NCBI RefSeq assembly: GCF_900106835.1
Contig: NZ_FNNR01000002.1
Span: 558,001 to 622,000, forward strand
DNA from: Arthrobacter sp. cf158
GTDB taxonomy: Bacteria; Actinomycetota; Actinomycetes; Actinomycetales; Micrococcaceae
Direction: 5' to 3'
DNA: 64,000 nucleotides
Shown here piece after piece: positions 1 to 9,953 of the stretch. Made by a program: the position numbers and the translations under genes. The notes under the pieces are model-generated. The model was not told the DNA's origin. It was given only the letters and a program-made list of their open reading frames with translations, and did not search any database. Numbering within the stretch: position 1 is the first letter of the stretch; every line of letters starts with the position of its first letter.

Positions 1-2
1 TG

Positions 3-2111
3 GCGCCTGAGGTGACAGAATCCGTCGTCGCGGTTGATCCTGCCGCCGAAAGGGCGCTCCTTGGCTCTGCGGGTGACTTCCTGGCACCGCTGGAGAAGGC
101 GCCGCCGGCCGATGCCCGTGACGCAGGCGCCATCGGTCGCCACTTCGAAAGCCTCTTCACCACCGGTCTCAGCATGGACCAGCTGGAAGAAGGGCCGGAC
201 TTCCTTGGCGTGAAGCTCAAATACTGGGCTCCGCTGATGACGCAGTACCAGCAGGCCAAGCGTGATGGCTTGCTGACTGACGACTCGCAGGCCATCCCGC
301 TGATTGTCCGCTCCGGTACTTCCCTTGATCTGCAGTACTCGGTGAAGATCGAGGAACTGGACGCCAGTGGCAAGGTCGTCAAGGAAGTCGGGACCGTGAC
401 GCGGTCCTTGGACAAGGATTACCTCCCGTTCGTCTCCAAATCCCCGTTTGCCCTGGAATGGCCGGGATCCACTGATCACAGCAAGCTGCTGGGCAGCACT
501 GCTTCGTTCAGCCAGGGCCTCTACAACCCGGCCACGTGGAGCACGGCTTTCGCGGCCGCTCCGCAGTACAAGGACGGCGACGAAGCCGCCAACGGCGCAT
601 CGGACAAGAGCGCCACTCCGGGGGACTGGGTCACGGTCAACCGCCTGCCTGAGAAGTCTTCCTTCGGCGCGGCCGTGGACCAGACGCAGCGCAAGCCTGT
701 CGACGAACGCTCCTACCGGGAAGACCTGGAAACAGGCAAGAAGCCGGCCGCTCCGCTGCCCATGGTGTACGGCACCTTTGACCCCGCTGACGTCCAGGCC
801 GCGGCCGGAGACGTCAACAAGCTTCCCCTGGGTGGCTACGACCCCGCTCCGATGACCCTCAGCAAGGACGCCGACGGCAAAGACGTTGATGGGACCGAAC
901 TGAAGCCCTCGCTCAGTGCCACGGGCCTGGTTAGCCAGTCCGCCGGCGCCATCACCGATTACTACGGACTTGCAGCAGCCCGAGGCTACGACACCAACGC
1001 CAACGTCATCGACGCCATCCGTGTCCGTGCCAGCGCAACCGGCAACTGGAAGACGGCGCAGCCTGAGGTAGAGAAGCTGGCCGCACAGATCCGCGACCTT
1101 GGCCTCGAAGCCACCGTGGTTGCCGGTTCCGCCCGCGAAGATGCCAACATCTTCGTCCCCGGTTACAGCAAGGACGACGCCGGCAAGGAGTCGCCGCTGG
1201 GCACTGTCCAGCAGTCGTGGGTACGCCAGGATGCGGCCGACGCCGTCTCCGGCTCGCTGACCGGCACCAACATCACGCTGCTCTTCCTGACACTGCTGGG
1301 GGCTACGCTCCTGACGGGTGCCTCCACCGTGAGTTACATCCGCCAGCGCCGAAGCGAAGCCGGGATTCTCCGTGCAATGGGTTGGACGCAGAAACGTATC
1401 CGCTCGTGGGTCCTCGAAGAATTTGCTGTGGGCGCGGCTGCGCTTGCGGCGGCGGGAATTATCCTGAGCCTGCTGAGCTGGAATGTGGCCACCGTGATCG
1501 TGTCCGTCACGATGCTGGTGATCTACTGCGGCGCTGCCTGGCTGGCGGCCCAGCAGTTGCGCCACCGCGTGGTCATCGACCAGGAACCGCAGCACGATGA
1601 CCGCTTGGTGACAGTGGACTCGCCGTTGACGTTCGCCAACAGGCAGCTCACCACCAATCGGTTCAATTCGGTTTCCTTGGCGGTGGCAGTTGGAGTGTTC
1701 GGCGCGGCAGTTGGTGCGTTGATCGCACTCCTGATCGACATCCCACGTGCTGCCGGAGCCAGTGCGCTCAGTGGCCTGGCCGCTGCCAGCATTGCCTTGC
1801 CCAGCGTCATCCTCGCCGTCTTCGGCGTGGTTGTTGGCCTGCTGCTCACCCTCGTCACTGGACGTTTCGAACTCCACGCCAAGAGGGAGTACCTCGGTAC
1901 CCTCCGCGCCATGGGCTGGAACCCGGACATGCTGGGTCAGGTCCGCTTCTTTGAAAACGCACTTGTAGGCACTGTGGCACTTCCCCTGGGTGTCCTCGGC
2001 GCCCTTGGGCTGGGACTGCTCCTGGCTCCCTACGCGGCTCTCTGGGCCGGACTGGCCGGTCTGCTGGCCGTAATTTGCTGGATTCCGATTGCAACGAAAG
2101 TAGTCAAATGA
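3..2111 (+). CDS. FtsX-type ABC transporter permease, 5'-truncated
   Basis: The reading frame is open to the window edge, so the true start lies upstream. The visible part is about 700 residues. A long extracytoplasmic region is followed from about residue 415 by a TM segment and the FtsX/MacB-like stretch RRSEAGILRAMGW, then further TM segments. A second copy of the same signature, KREYLGTLRAMGW, occurs near residue 630, so this looks like a two-FtsX-domain efflux or lipoprotein-handling permease. Its stop overlaps the start of the downstream ATPase gene as ATGA, so the two are translationally coupled and form one transporter in the cytoplasmic membrane. The substrate cannot be told from the sequence. 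Confidence 0.85.
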   Translation, partial: APEVTESVVAVDPAAERALLGSAGDFLAPLEKAPPADARDAGAIGRHFESLFTTGLSMDQLEEGPDFLGVKLKYWAPLMTQYQQAKRDGLLTDDSQAIPLIVRSGTSLDLQYSVKIEELDASGKVVKEVGTVTRSLDKDYLPFVSKSPFALEWPGSTDHSKLLGSTASFSQGLYNPATWSTAFAAAPQYKDGDEAANGASDKSATPGDWVTVNRLPEKSSFGAAVDQTQRKPVDERSYREDLETGKKPAAPLPMVYGTFDPADVQAAAGDVNKLPLGGYDPAPMTLSKDADGKDVDGTELKPSLSATGLVSQSAGAITDYYGLAAARGYDTNANVIDAIRVRASATGNWKTAQPEVEKLAAQIRDLGLEATVVAGSAREDANIFVPGYSKDDAGKESPLGTVQQSWVRQDAADAVSGSLTGTNITLLFLTLLGATLLTGASTVSYIRQRRSEAGILRAMGWTQKRIRSWVLEEFAVGAAALAAAGIILSLLSWNVATVIVSVTMLVIYCGAAWLAAQQLRHRVVIDQEPQHDDRLVTVDSPLTFANRQLTTNRFNSVSLAVAVGVFGAAVGALIALLIDIPRAAGASALSGLAAASIALPSVILAVFGVVVGLLLTLVTGRFELHAKREYLGTLRAMGWNPDMLGQVRFFENALVGTVALPLGVLGALGLGLLLAPYAALWAGLAGLLAVICWIPIATKVVK

Positions 2112-2863
2112 CTGACAACCTCAACCCCGAGCTGACGCCCACCCCGGAGTCCACGGACGAGTCGCTGCAAACCCGCGCCAACACCATCGTGAAGGCCGCG
2201 GACCACGCAACTCCCTTGGAACTGAGCCGTGTCACCATCCACTACGGTGGCGACAAGGGCGGTGCCGAGGAAGTCGACGTCGTCGATGACTTCAATCTCA
2301 CGCTGCACGCTGGAGAGATGCACTGCATCGCCGGCCGAAGCGGCTCCGGCAAGACCAGCATCCTGACGGTGGGTGCCGGCCTCACACTGCCTACCTCGGG
2401 CAAGGTCTTCTGGGAAGGCCATTCCCTGGAATCCATGGGCGATGATGAGATCGCTGACCGCCGACGTGCCCTGATTGGGTACGTGGACCAGGGCGGTGCT
2501 TTGATCGACGGCATGAGCGCCCTGGAGAACGTCCTGCTCCCTGCCGTACCGGACGGCGAAGTGGAGCAGCGCACTGAGATGGCCAAGGACCTCCTGGACC
2601 TGGTGGGTCTGGGACGCCGCATGCGCCACCGTCCCGCCCAGCTCTCCGGCGGTGAGCGCCAGCGCGTGGCCATCGCCCGCGCCCTCATCCTGGGTACCCG
2701 TGTGCTGGTGGTGGACGAACCCACAGCCAGCCTTGACCGTGCCGCGGCCAACCGGATCATCGGCATCCTGAAGGACACCACCAGCGACGGCATCGCTGTG
2801 CTGGTTGCTTCGCACGACCATGAGCTGGTGCGGCTCAGCGATTCGCTGACCGAGCTTAACTAA
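2108..2863 (+). CDS. ABC transporter ATP-binding protein
   Basis: This 251-residue ATPase energises the preceding FtsX-type permease. Walker A is GRSGSGKT (about residue 79), the ABC signature is LSGGERQR and Walker B is VLVVDEP, followed by the switch His in ASHDHE. The family is LolD/MacB-like. The ATG at 2108 is chosen because it overlaps the permease stop as ATGA; an earlier in-frame ATG at 2075 would add 11 residues that overlap the permease. Before the nucleotide-binding domain there is a polar extension of about 40 residues that looks disordered. Confidence 0.9.
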   Translation: MTDNLNPELTPTPESTDESLQTRANTIVKAADHATPLELSRVTIHYGGDKGGAEEVDVVDDFNLTLHAGEMHCIAGRSGSGKTSILTVGAGLTLPTSGKVFWEGHSLESMGDDEIADRRRALIGYVDQGGALIDGMSALENVLLPAVPDGEVEQRTEMAKDLLDLVGLGRRMRHRPAQLSGGERQRVAIARALILGTRVLVVDEPTASLDRAAANRIIGILKDTTSDGIAVLVASHDHELVRLSDSLTELN

Positions 2864-2898
2864 CGCTATTTCATTCCAAAAAAAGGTAACTTCTTAGA

Positions 2899-4458
2899 GT
2901 GACGTCTCCAGAGAAATCCCCGTTCTACATCACCACCGCAATCAGCTACCCCAATGGCGTGCCGCACATCGGCCACGCCTACGAGGTCATTGCGACTGAT
3001 GCCATGGCGCGCTTCAAGCGCCTGGATGGCCATGAGGTGTTCTTCATGACCGGAACGGACGAGCACGGACTCAAGATGCAGCAGTCCGCTGAGAAGGAAG
3101 GCATTACTGCCAAGCAACTCGCGGACCGCAACTCTGCTGCCTTCAAGCAGATGAGCCAGGATCTGGGCATCTCCCATGATCGCTTTATCCGCACCACGGA
3201 CCAGGACCACTACGCCGCCTCGCAGGCCATTTGGAAGAAGATGGAAGCCAACGGCGACATTTACCTGTCCAAATACGAGGGCTGGTACTCGGTCCGTGAC
3301 GAGGCGTATTACGTCGAGGACGATACCGTGGTGAAGGAGGACGGCCTCCGTTACTCCAAGGAGACGGACACCTTGGTGACCTGGACGGCTGAGGAAAGCT
3401 ACTTCTTCCGGCTTTCCAACTACCAGGAGAAGCTCCTGGCGCTCTATGAGGAACAGCCTGAGTTCGGCGCGCCGCAGTCCCGCTTCAATGAGGTCATCAG
3501 CTTCGTCAAGCGTGGCCTGGAAGATCTGTCCATCAGCCGCACCACGTTCGACTGGGGAGTTCCTGTCCCTGGCGACCAGAAGCACGTCATGTACGTGTGG
3601 GTTGACGCGCTCACCAACTACTTGACGGGCGTTGGCTACCCGGATGTGGATTCAGAGTCCTTCAGGAAGTTCTGGCCGGCCGACGTTCACGTCATCGGCA
3701 AGGACATCTCGCGCTTCCACGCGATCTACTGGCCCGCATTCCTTTTGAGCGCGGGGCTGGAGCTGCCAAAGCGCGTCATGATCCACGGCTTCCTCACCAA
3801 CAATGGTGTGAAAATGTCCAAGTCTCTGGGCAACGTTGTGGCACCGCAGGATTTCGTGGCGCAGTACGGCCTGGACCAGTGCCGGTACTTCTTCCTGCGC
3901 GAAGTTCCGTTTGGTGCGGACGGCAACTACAACCACGAAGCCATTGTGGGTCGTATGAACTCCGACCTCGCCAACAACTTCGGCAACCTTGCCCAGCGTT
4001 CGCTGTCCATGGTTGCGAAGAACTGCGAGGGCAAGGTCCCGGTACCCGGCGAGTTCACAGCAGAGGACGAGGCTTTGTTGGCGCAGGCCGCCGGGTTGCT
4101 GGAAACCGCCCGTTCTGCGTTTGACAAGCAGGAATTCAGCCGCGCGCTGGAAGCCATTTGGACGGTTCTTGGTGACACCAATGCCTACTTCGCTGAGCAG
4201 GCTCCGTGGGTGCTGCGCAAGACGGATATCGACCGTATGAACACGGTCCTTTACGTCACGCTGGAGGTTGTCCGGATCGTGGCGATCCTGGTGCAGCCGG
4301 TCATGCCGTCGTCGTCGGCCAAGCTCCTTGAGGTCCTGGGCCAGCCCGAAGGTGAGGCGCGCCAGTTTGCTGCCATCGGCACACCGATCGTTGCCGGCAC
4401 GGTTTTGCCGGCACCGGCGCCGGTCTTCCCTCGGTACGAAGAACCTGTCGAGGCTTAA
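2899..4458 (+). CDS. metG: Methionine--tRNA ligase
   Basis: Charges tRNA-Met with methionine in the cytosol. The class I signatures are clear: the HIGH-type motif PHIGHAYE near residue 22 and the KMSKSLGN motif near residue 305. At 519 residues it is a short MetRS without the C-terminal tRNA-binding (EMAP/Trbp111) extension, as usual in Actinobacteria. The connective-peptide insert ([13 protein letters not shown]) has no CxxC zinc knuckles. The start is a GTG 35 bp after the ABC ATPase gene, with a weak purine-rich AAAAGG upstream. The gene ends in an intergenic repeat and hairpin locus shared with the convergent permease gene. Confidence 0.96.
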   Translation: MTSPEKSPFYITTAISYPNGVPHIGHAYEVIATDAMARFKRLDGHEVFFMTGTDEHGLKMQQSAEKEGITAKQLADRNSAAFKQMSQDLGISHDRFIRTTDQDHYAASQAIWKKMEANGDIYLSKYEGWYSVRDEAYYVEDDTVVKEDGLRYSKETDTLVTWTAEESYFFRLSNYQEKLLALYEEQPEFGAPQSRFNEVISFVKRGLEDLSISRTTFDWGVPVPGDQKHVMYVWVDALTNYLTGVGYPDVDSESFRKFWPADVHVIGKDISRFHAIYWPAFLLSAGLELPKRVMIHGFLTNNGVKMSKSLGNVVAPQDFVAQYGLDQCRYFFLREVPFGADGNYNHEAIVGRMNSDLANNFGNLAQRSLSMVAKNCEGKVPVPGEFTAEDEALLAQAAGLLETARSAFDKQEFSRALEAIWTVLGDTNAYFAEQAPWVLRKTDIDRMNTVLYVTLEVVRIVAILVQPVMPSSSAKLLEVLGQPEGEARQFAAIGTPIVAGTVLPAPAPVFPRYEEPVEA

Positions 4459-4463
4459 GGCCC

Positions 4464-4577
4464 GACGCTCTCTCGCGTCCCGCCGTCAGACGCGAAACGC
4501 TCTCTCATCACCAACCGGTTAGCCGGCAGGGGGTGAGAGAGCGTTTCGCTTTAAGGGTGTTTAGGTGAGAGAGCGTC
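4464..4577. repeat. Nested inverted 32-bp-period repeat (GCTCTCTC core), likely bidirectional terminator
   Basis: The core GCTCTCTC occurs at 4467 and 4499, exactly 32 bp apart. Its complement GAGAGAGC ends at 4542 and 4574, again 32 bp apart. The inner arms GCGAAACGCTCTCTCA (4492-4507) and its exact complement (4534-4549) give a 16-bp perfect stem. The outer arms GACGCTCTCTC (4464-4474) and 4567-4577 give another 11 bp. It lies between the convergent metG and FtsX-permease genes, where a two-way terminator is expected. The same core and period recur at 12375-12633. Confidence 0.8.
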
Positions 4578-4583
4578 GGTTCC

Positions 4584-7052
4584 TTAGGCGGTAGCGAGGC
4601 CTTCCACGGGCGATAACCGTGCCGCCCGCCGGGCAGGGATCACCGACGCCAGGAGTCCGGCCACCACCGCGACGCCAAACACTGCAGCCAACTGCAGCCA
4701 CGGGACTGCCGGAACAACGGTGGCCACGCCGCCCAGGGTCGCCTGGGCGCCGAGCCAGCCGTAAACGATTCCCATGCCGGCTCCCATAATGGCGGCTACG
4801 CCTGCGACGAGCACAGCCTCGATGGCCAACATCCCGCGGAGCTGGCCTTTGGTCAGGCCGAGTGCACGGAGGAGTGAGTTTTCCCGTGTGCGTTCGAAGA
4901 CGGAGAGGGAGAGGGTATTGGCTACACCGATCAGGGCGATGACTACCGCCACGCCGAGCAGCCCCGTGACCACCAGCAGGAGGACGTCGATGATGCTGTT
5001 GAACGTGACGCGCTCGATCGCGGCCCCGCTGACCGTGCGCTCCTGCACTCCCAACGCTGCGGCAACTTCTTTCTGGATGGCCTGAACCCGGTCTGCTGAC
5101 ACGGAGTCGTCCAGTTTCACCCACACCATGGCAGGTGTTTCCGGCAGGGCGGCGGACGGGATGCTGGCACTCTCCACGAACGGTGGCACGTGGCGGGTCC
5201 GCAGAACCTTAGCGTCGAGCGATACGTTGCCGGACGCCGTCTTGATGGTGGCAGGGCCCTCAGGGGAGTCTTCAGGCAGGTAGACCGTACCCGGAGTCGG
5301 CTTGAGGTGGTTGTCGCGGAGGACCGAGCCGGCATCTGAGGCGCTGAGGCTGTAAATCGTGCTGCCGCCATCGGGCGTCGTGGCATCACTCAGCGTTCCC
5401 ACCGGTTGGAGCAGCACCGCAGCGCTCACGCCGTCGAGGGCTTTGATTCGGGAGACAGCATCGCCGGGGTCGCGTCCACCGTCCACGGCGGTCTGCGCGG
5501 ACAGGTCCACCGGGTAGTTCTCGGCCAAGGTGTCGTTGAACGCCTGCCGGGAGGTGGCTGCTCCGGTCATCATGAGCGACACCAGGGTGACGCCGATCAG
5601 CAGCGCAGCAGCTGTCGCCGAAGTGCGGGCGGGGTTGCGCGTGGCGTTGACAGCGGCGAGCTTGCCCGGAACGCCGGCCGGAGCTGCCAAGCGCCCGGCC
5701 AGCGACACAACGGTGGGGATGAACAGCGTGGAGCACAGCAGGATTCCCACGAACGAGGCCGCGCCACCCAACAGTGCGAGCGGAAGCGACACGTTCATGC
5801 TGCCGTACACCAGGAGCGTAGAACCACCCGCCAGGGTGATGAGGCCCAGTATCAAGCGGAACTTGCCGCGTCGGTTCCGCACGGATGCGTCATCGGCAGG
5901 CCGCAAGGCGGCAAGAGGTGCGACGGCGGTCGCGGCCTTGGCGGGCACCAGCGCCGCCACCACGGTCAGCGAGGTTCCGGCCACCAGGCCGGCAATGATG
6001 GCCGACGGCGGCACCGCCAACGTCGCGAAGGCTTGCTCGGGTTGGGACTTGGCCCAGGCAATCAAGCCCGTCATCAGGCCCGTCGCGGCCAGGACGCCCA
6101 GTACCGAGGAAATGAAACCAACCACGAGTGCCTCGAGCATCACCGATCCGCGGATCTGCGAACGTCCGGCGCCCAGGCAGCGCAAGAGTGCCAGTTCCCT
6201 GGTCCGCTGGGCCACCAGGACGGAGAACGTGTTGGCCACCACCAAGGTGGAAACAAGGATAGCCACACCGGCAAAGGCCAACAGGACAACTGTGAGCTGG
6301 TCCTGCCCGGCACTCAGCATGGCCACAGTGGAGGTGACCTTTTCCTGGGCGGTTTCCAGCACAGGCTCAACGGCACCCGCGGCCTCCATACGGTGGGCGA
6401 TATAGTCCTTGGCCGCAGGCACATCTTCGCCAGGCTTGAGCGTAAATTGCAGACCCGAGTACCCGGCTCCTGCATCCTGCACGGCGTTCAGCACGCTCTC
6501 CGAAGCAATCAACTGTGCCGCAGACGACGAGAAGGGATCGTTGGTGGCCTGGATCAGGCCCGTGATGGTCACCTTGGCATTCTTGACAGGCCCGGCACCG
6601 TGCAGCTCCAGAGTGCTGCCGACGGAGAGACCCAGGTGCGCGGCAGTTTTCAAATCGACGGCTGCGTCCAAGGCGCGTGAGGGCATGGAACCCGAGGAAA
6701 GGACGGCACCTTCCAGGGAAGTGGGGGCTACATTGCGGAGACGGCCATACTGCTCGCCACCGCCGGCCTCGAACGTCACGTACGTGGATCGCTCGGCATA
6801 GCTGTCTTCCACTGCGGGGGAGGAAGCAGCAGCATCCACCGCAGCCTGGGTAAATGCTTCGCCGTTCTTGGACGTGGCAACGAGGTCCGCGTTGCGGTAG
6901 GCCTCGCCGAGACTTGCACCCAGCGATGCGTTGGTGCTCGCGCCCACCATGAGGGTGGAAGAGAGGAACATGACGGAGAGCATCACGGCCAGGCCGATGG
7001 CAACGAAGCGCCGGAAATGCGTCGTCAATTGGGAAAGGGCAACACGCAACAT
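4584..7052 (-). CDS. FtsX-type ABC transporter permease (MacB-like, two FtsX domains)
   Basis: An 822-residue membrane protein beginning MLRVALSQLTTHFRRF, with an N-terminal TM anchor, a large extracytoplasmic domain, then a first FtsX block (TMs around 260-380, with TRELALLRCLGAGRSQIRG) and a second block at the C-terminus (TMs around 690-810, with TRENSLLRALGLTKGQLRG). This architecture is typical of actinobacterial efflux permeases. The start lies 3 bp after the stop of the ATPase gene, so the two are one operon. Next upstream are a response regulator and a sensor kinase that probably control expression. The substrate is unknown; antimicrobial peptides or envelope-active drugs are common for this arrangement. 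Confidence 0.88.
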   Translation of the reverse strand: MLRVALSQLTTHFRRFVAIGLAVMLSVMFLSSTLMVGASTNASLGASLGEAYRNADLVATSKNGEAFTQAAVDAAASSPAVEDSYAERSTYVTFEAGGGEQYGRLRNVAPTSLEGAVLSSGSMPSRALDAAVDLKTAAHLGLSVGSTLELHGAGPVKNAKVTITGLIQATNDPFSSSAAQLIASESVLNAVQDAGAGYSGLQFTLKPGEDVPAAKDYIAHRMEAAGAVEPVLETAQEKVTSTVAMLSAGQDQLTVVLLAFAGVAILVSTLVVANTFSVLVAQRTRELALLRCLGAGRSQIRGSVMLEALVVGFISSVLGVLAATGLMTGLIAWAKSQPEQAFATLAVPPSAIIAGLVAGTSLTVVAALVPAKAATAVAPLAALRPADDASVRNRRGKFRLILGLITLAGGSTLLVYGSMNVSLPLALLGGAASFVGILLCSTLFIPTVVSLAGRLAAPAGVPGKLAAVNATRNPARTSATAAALLIGVTLVSLMMTGAATSRQAFNDTLAENYPVDLSAQTAVDGGRDPGDAVSRIKALDGVSAAVLLQPVGTLSDATTPDGGSTIYSLSASDAGSVLRDNHLKPTPGTVYLPEDSPEGPATIKTASGNVSLDAKVLRTRHVPPFVESASIPSAALPETPAMVWVKLDDSVSADRVQAIQKEVAAALGVQERTVSGAAIERVTFNSIIDVLLLVVTGLLGVAVVIALIGVANTLSLSVFERTRENSLLRALGLTKGQLRGMLAIEAVLVAGVAAIMGAGMGIVYGWLGAQATLGGVATVVPAVPWLQLAAVFGVAVVAGLLASVIPARRAARLSPVEGLATA

Positions 7053-7055
7053 GCC

Positions 7056-7850
7056 TCAGGCCCCCAGCTTGCCGAGGGCGGCCAGGACGGAGTCTGCGGT
7101 GGGGTTGTGGATTTCGCCCACCAGGCCACCGTCGTTCATCAGCACTACACGGTCGGCGTAACTGGCGGCAACGGGATCGTGGGTGACCATGATGATGGTT
7201 TGGCCCATCTCCTGGCTGCTCCGCCGCAGGAGGGCCAGGACTTCTCCGCCTGCCTTCGAATCCAGGTTGCCGGTCGGCTCGTCGCCGAATACGACGTCGG
7301 GCCGCGTCAACAGTGCTCTCGCCACGGCGACACGCTGCTGCTGGCCACCGGACAACTCATGTGGGCGGTGTTTGAGCCGGTCCTTCAGGCCAAGCGTGCT
7401 GACAACGGTATCCAGCCACCCGGCGTCGGCGGTGGTACCCGCCAAGGCAAGCGGAAGCGTGATGTTCTGCTCCGCAGTCAATGTAGGCACCAGGTTGAAC
7501 GCCTGGAAGACAAAGCCGATCCGCTCCCGCCGCAGCGCCGTCAATTGACGGTCATTGAGCCCCGTGAGCTCTGTTCCGCCCAGCACAATACGTCCGGAAT
7601 CCGCCGTGTCCAGTCCTGCCAGGCAGTGCATCAGCGTGGATTTGCCTGAACCGGACGGGCCCATGATGGCAGTGAATTTGCCGGCGTCGAAGCTCACTGA
7701 GACTTCGTTCAGGGCCGTCACAGAGGTATCGGCGCGGCCGTAGCTCTTGGTCAGCTTGAAAGCCTCGACGGCCGGACGGGCCTGGGCGGCGTCCGATCCC
7801 GCGGGGCGGCCGGTACCTGACGGGTGGGGGAGTGGCGTGAATGTTGTCAT
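7056..7850 (-). CDS. ABC transporter ATP-binding protein (MacB/LolD type)
   Basis: A 264-residue ATPase partner of the downstream permease. Walker A is GPSGSGKS, the Q-loop lies in FVFQAFNLVP, the signature is LSGGQQQR, Walker B is VVFGDEPTGNLDS and the switch is VTHD. A Pro/Gly-rich N-terminal extension of about 25 residues precedes the domain. The start ATG at 7850 is supported by a -10-like TAGCGT exactly 6 nt upstream on the minus strand, so the transporter operon appears to have its own leaderless promoter 111 bp after the response regulator gene. Confidence 0.92.
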   Translation of the reverse strand: MTTFTPLPHPSGTGRPAGSDAAQARPAVEAFKLTKSYGRADTSVTALNEVSVSFDAGKFTAIMGPSGSGKSTLMHCLAGLDTADSGRIVLGGTELTGLNDRQLTALRRERIGFVFQAFNLVPTLTAEQNITLPLALAGTTADAGWLDTVVSTLGLKDRLKHRPHELSGGQQQRVAVARALLTRPDVVFGDEPTGNLDSKAGGEVLALLRRSSQEMGQTIIMVTHDPVAASYADRVVLMNDGGLVGEIHNPTADSVLAALGKLGA

Positions 7851-7856
7851 GGTTCC

Positions 7857-7862
7857 ACGCTA
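7857..7862 (-). promoter_or_regulatory. -10 box of the ABC efflux operon (leaderless)
   Basis: TAGCGT on the minus strand, followed by 6 nt and then the ATG at 7850. A transcript starting 6-7 nt after the box would begin at the start codon. No clear -35. Confidence 0.5.
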
Positions 7863-7961
7863 TGTTTCAGCCTTGCCCGGCGGGATCGGGCCATGGGCCC
7901 ATTATCAGGAAGCCCTGCTCATACCCTGGTCTGAGTCCGGGGACAGCCCGGGATGAGGCCG

Positions 7962-8675
7962 TTAACCCCCGGGCGCCACGATCCCTGTCTCGTAAGCGAT
8001 GACCACTACCTGCACCCGATCCCGTGCGCCGAGTTTCGCCAGGATATGGCCCACATGGGTCTTCACCGTTGCCTCGGAAAGGAACAGACCCGCCGCAATC
8101 TCGGGATTGGACTGTCCCTGTGCGATCAGCTGGAATACCTCTCGCTCGCGGGCAGTGAGGCGCTCCACGGCCGCGGCGTGCTCACCCTGCTCGGGAGTCT
8201 GGGCCCGGAGCAGAGGTGCCACATGGTCCAGCAAGCGGCGCGTGGTGGAAGGCGCGATCACTGCGTCCCCCCGGTAAACAGTGCGGATAGCCTCCAGGAG
8301 TTCCTCGGGTGGCGCATCCTTCAGGAGGAACCCGCTGGCACCTGCCTGGATTGCGGCAAGGGCGTACTCATCGAGGTCGAAGGTGGTCAGCACCACAATC
8401 TTGATCTCGGCCCGCTGGGAGCCAGAGGGCTGTGCCGCTGCTTGCTCCAGAATTCGTCGGGTTGCCTCTATGCCGTCCATGCCAGGCATGCGGACATCCA
8501 TCAGGACCACATCGGCTGCAGTGGCGCTCAGCGCTTGGACAGCCTCGATCCCGTTGCCTGCCTCGGCAACGACTTCCAGGTCCGGCTGCGAATTGATCAG
8601 CATGCCAAAACCTGAACGGACCAGGTGCTGGTCATCAACCAGGGCCACCCGGATGGGTGCAGGAACGTCAGACAT
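7962..8675 (-). CDS. Two-component response regulator, NarL/FixJ (LuxR-type HTH) family
   Basis: 237 residues. The receiver domain starts with VALVDDQHLVRSG, has the phospho-acceptor Asp in VVLMDVRMPG and the conserved Lys in FLLKDAP. The C-terminal LuxR-type helix-turn-helix is recognisable as LTAREREVFQLIAQG and SEATVKTHVGHIL. The start MSDVPAP (8675) is chosen over an upstream in-frame ATG because it lies 4 bp after the kinase stop. It is paired with that histidine kinase and most likely regulates the ABC efflux operon immediately downstream. Confidence 0.93.
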   Translation of the reverse strand: MSDVPAPIRVALVDDQHLVRSGFGMLINSQPDLEVVAEAGNGIEAVQALSATAADVVLMDVRMPGMDGIEATRRILEQAAAQPSGSQRAEIKIVVLTTFDLDEYALAAIQAGASGFLLKDAPPEELLEAIRTVYRGDAVIAPSTTRRLLDHVAPLLRAQTPEQGEHAAAVERLTAREREVFQLIAQGQSNPEIAAGLFLSEATVKTHVGHILAKLGARDRVQVVVIAYETGIVAPGG

Positions 8676-8679
8676 GGGT

Positions 8680-9864
8680 TTAGGCCTCCGAGTAGGGGAT
8701 GAAAGCGGACACACGGAAACCGCCGCCCTGTTCGGGGCCAGCGGCCAAGGAACCATCGTAGAGGGAGACGCGCTCGCCCATTCCCCGGAGCCCGTTGCCG
8801 CCCCCTGCCGACGGCGGATCAGCAGCGGCGCCCCGGCCGTCGTCGACGATGTCCAGTTGCAGGCCGCGGGCCTGCCACGTCAGGGTGACGCCCGCCGTCG
8901 CCTTCGGCCCGGCGTGCTTCATCACATTGGTGAGGGCTTCCTGAATGATGCGGTACGCGGTGAGCTCGGCGCCGGCGGGGAGAGAACGGCGGGGGACTCC
9001 TACCTGTTCAAACGCGACCTGCAGGGTGGCGGCCCGGAATCCGAGGAGGAGCTCGTCCAAATCTGACAGGCGGGGTTGCGGACGGGTAGGGGAGTCGTCG
9101 TCGGAGCGGAGTACGCCCAGCAGCCTGCGCATTTCCCCCAGCGAGTCCCTGCCCGTGGCCGCGATGGTGGCCAGCGCTTCGGTGGCGAGCTCCGGTTTTG
9201 CCGCGGCTGCGTATCGGGCACCGTCGGCCTGGGTAATGATGACGGACAGCGAGTGGGCCACGATGTCGTGCATTTCCCGCGCGATGTGGGAGCGTTCATC
9301 GGCCGCAGCCAGTTGGCGCTCCTGCTGCTGCTCAACTTCAAGCCGTCGGGTCCGGTCCTCCAGCGCCCGAAGCTGGAGCCTGCGGACGCGTGTGAGGTCA
9401 CCCAGCGTCCAGCTCACCAGCACCAGCATCCAGATCAACACCGTGTAGAGCGCTCCGATGGTGAGCCCCATGATCCCTGACTCGGCGGTACTGGAGTACT
9501 CGCGGGTGGTCAGCATGATGCCACCCAGCATTCCGGCCACCAGGACTGTGCGGCTTGCCCACGCCGGGCCGTAGGCCGCGGTTGCGTAGATGACCAGCGG
9601 GACCGCGATCTGGCCGGCTACGGGCTCGGAACCCACCGCCCACTGGATCAGGCACACCAGAATGACGACGCCGGCTGCAACGGCCGGGCGCGTGCGTCGC
9701 CAAGCGAGCGGAAGCAGGAGGCTGCAGGAAAGGACAAAGAGCCAGGGCCGTGAGGCCAGCAGATAGACCGGACCAAAAAGGAGTATCAACAAGGACGTCG
9801 CCGTCATATCCACTTTGAAGCGGTTGATCCGGAACCATTCATATACTGCGTGCCTTCTGTCCAC
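8680..9864 (-). CDS. Sensor histidine kinase, HisKA_3 family
   Basis: 394 residues. The N-terminal half has several TM segments (about residues 20-165) with only short loops, so no large extracellular sensor. A coiled-coil linker leads to the HisKA_3 dimerisation helix with phospho-accepting His in [13 protein letters not shown]. The C-terminal HATPase_c has the N-box ALTNVMKHA, the G1 box DDGRG and the G2 box [10 protein letters not shown]. The start is GTG at 9864, 6 nt downstream of TAGAGT. It belongs to the intramembrane-sensing kinases often found beside ABC efflux pumps; the signal is unknown. Confidence 0.92.
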   Translation of the reverse strand: MDRRHAVYEWFRINRFKVDMTATSLLILLFGPVYLLASRPWLFVLSCSLLLPLAWRRTRPAVAAGVVILVCLIQWAVGSEPVAGQIAVPLVIYATAAYGPAWASRTVLVAGMLGGIMLTTREYSSTAESGIMGLTIGALYTVLIWMLVLVSWTLGDLTRVRRLQLRALEDRTRRLEVEQQQERQLAAADERSHIAREMHDIVAHSLSVIITQADGARYAAAAKPELATEALATIAATGRDSLGEMRRLLGVLRSDDDSPTRPQPRLSDLDELLLGFRAATLQVAFEQVGVPRRSLPAGAELTAYRIIQEALTNVMKHAGPKATAGVTLTWQARGLQLDIVDDGRGAAADPPSAGGGNGLRGMGERVSLYDGSLAAGPEQGGGFRVSAFIPYSEA

Positions 9865-9870
9865 GCTACG

Positions 9871-9876
9871 ACTCTA
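9871..9876 (-). promoter_or_regulatory. -10 box of the two-component operon (leaderless)
   Basis: TAGAGT on the minus strand, 6 nt before the kinase GTG at 9864. It is divergent from the leuB promoter across a gap of about 125 bp. Confidence 0.5.
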
Positions 9877-9953
9877 TGCGCTTGGTCCGGAGGCGGGCAT
9901 CATGCCGTGGTCTGAATCGGCACGACGTCGAGTGTTCGCAGAATGAGACGATT

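Noticed and set aside
5406..6680. 424-codon plus-strand frame inside the minus-strand permease gene
   Set aside because: Gly/Arg/Gln-rich shadow of the permease, with no recognisable domain.
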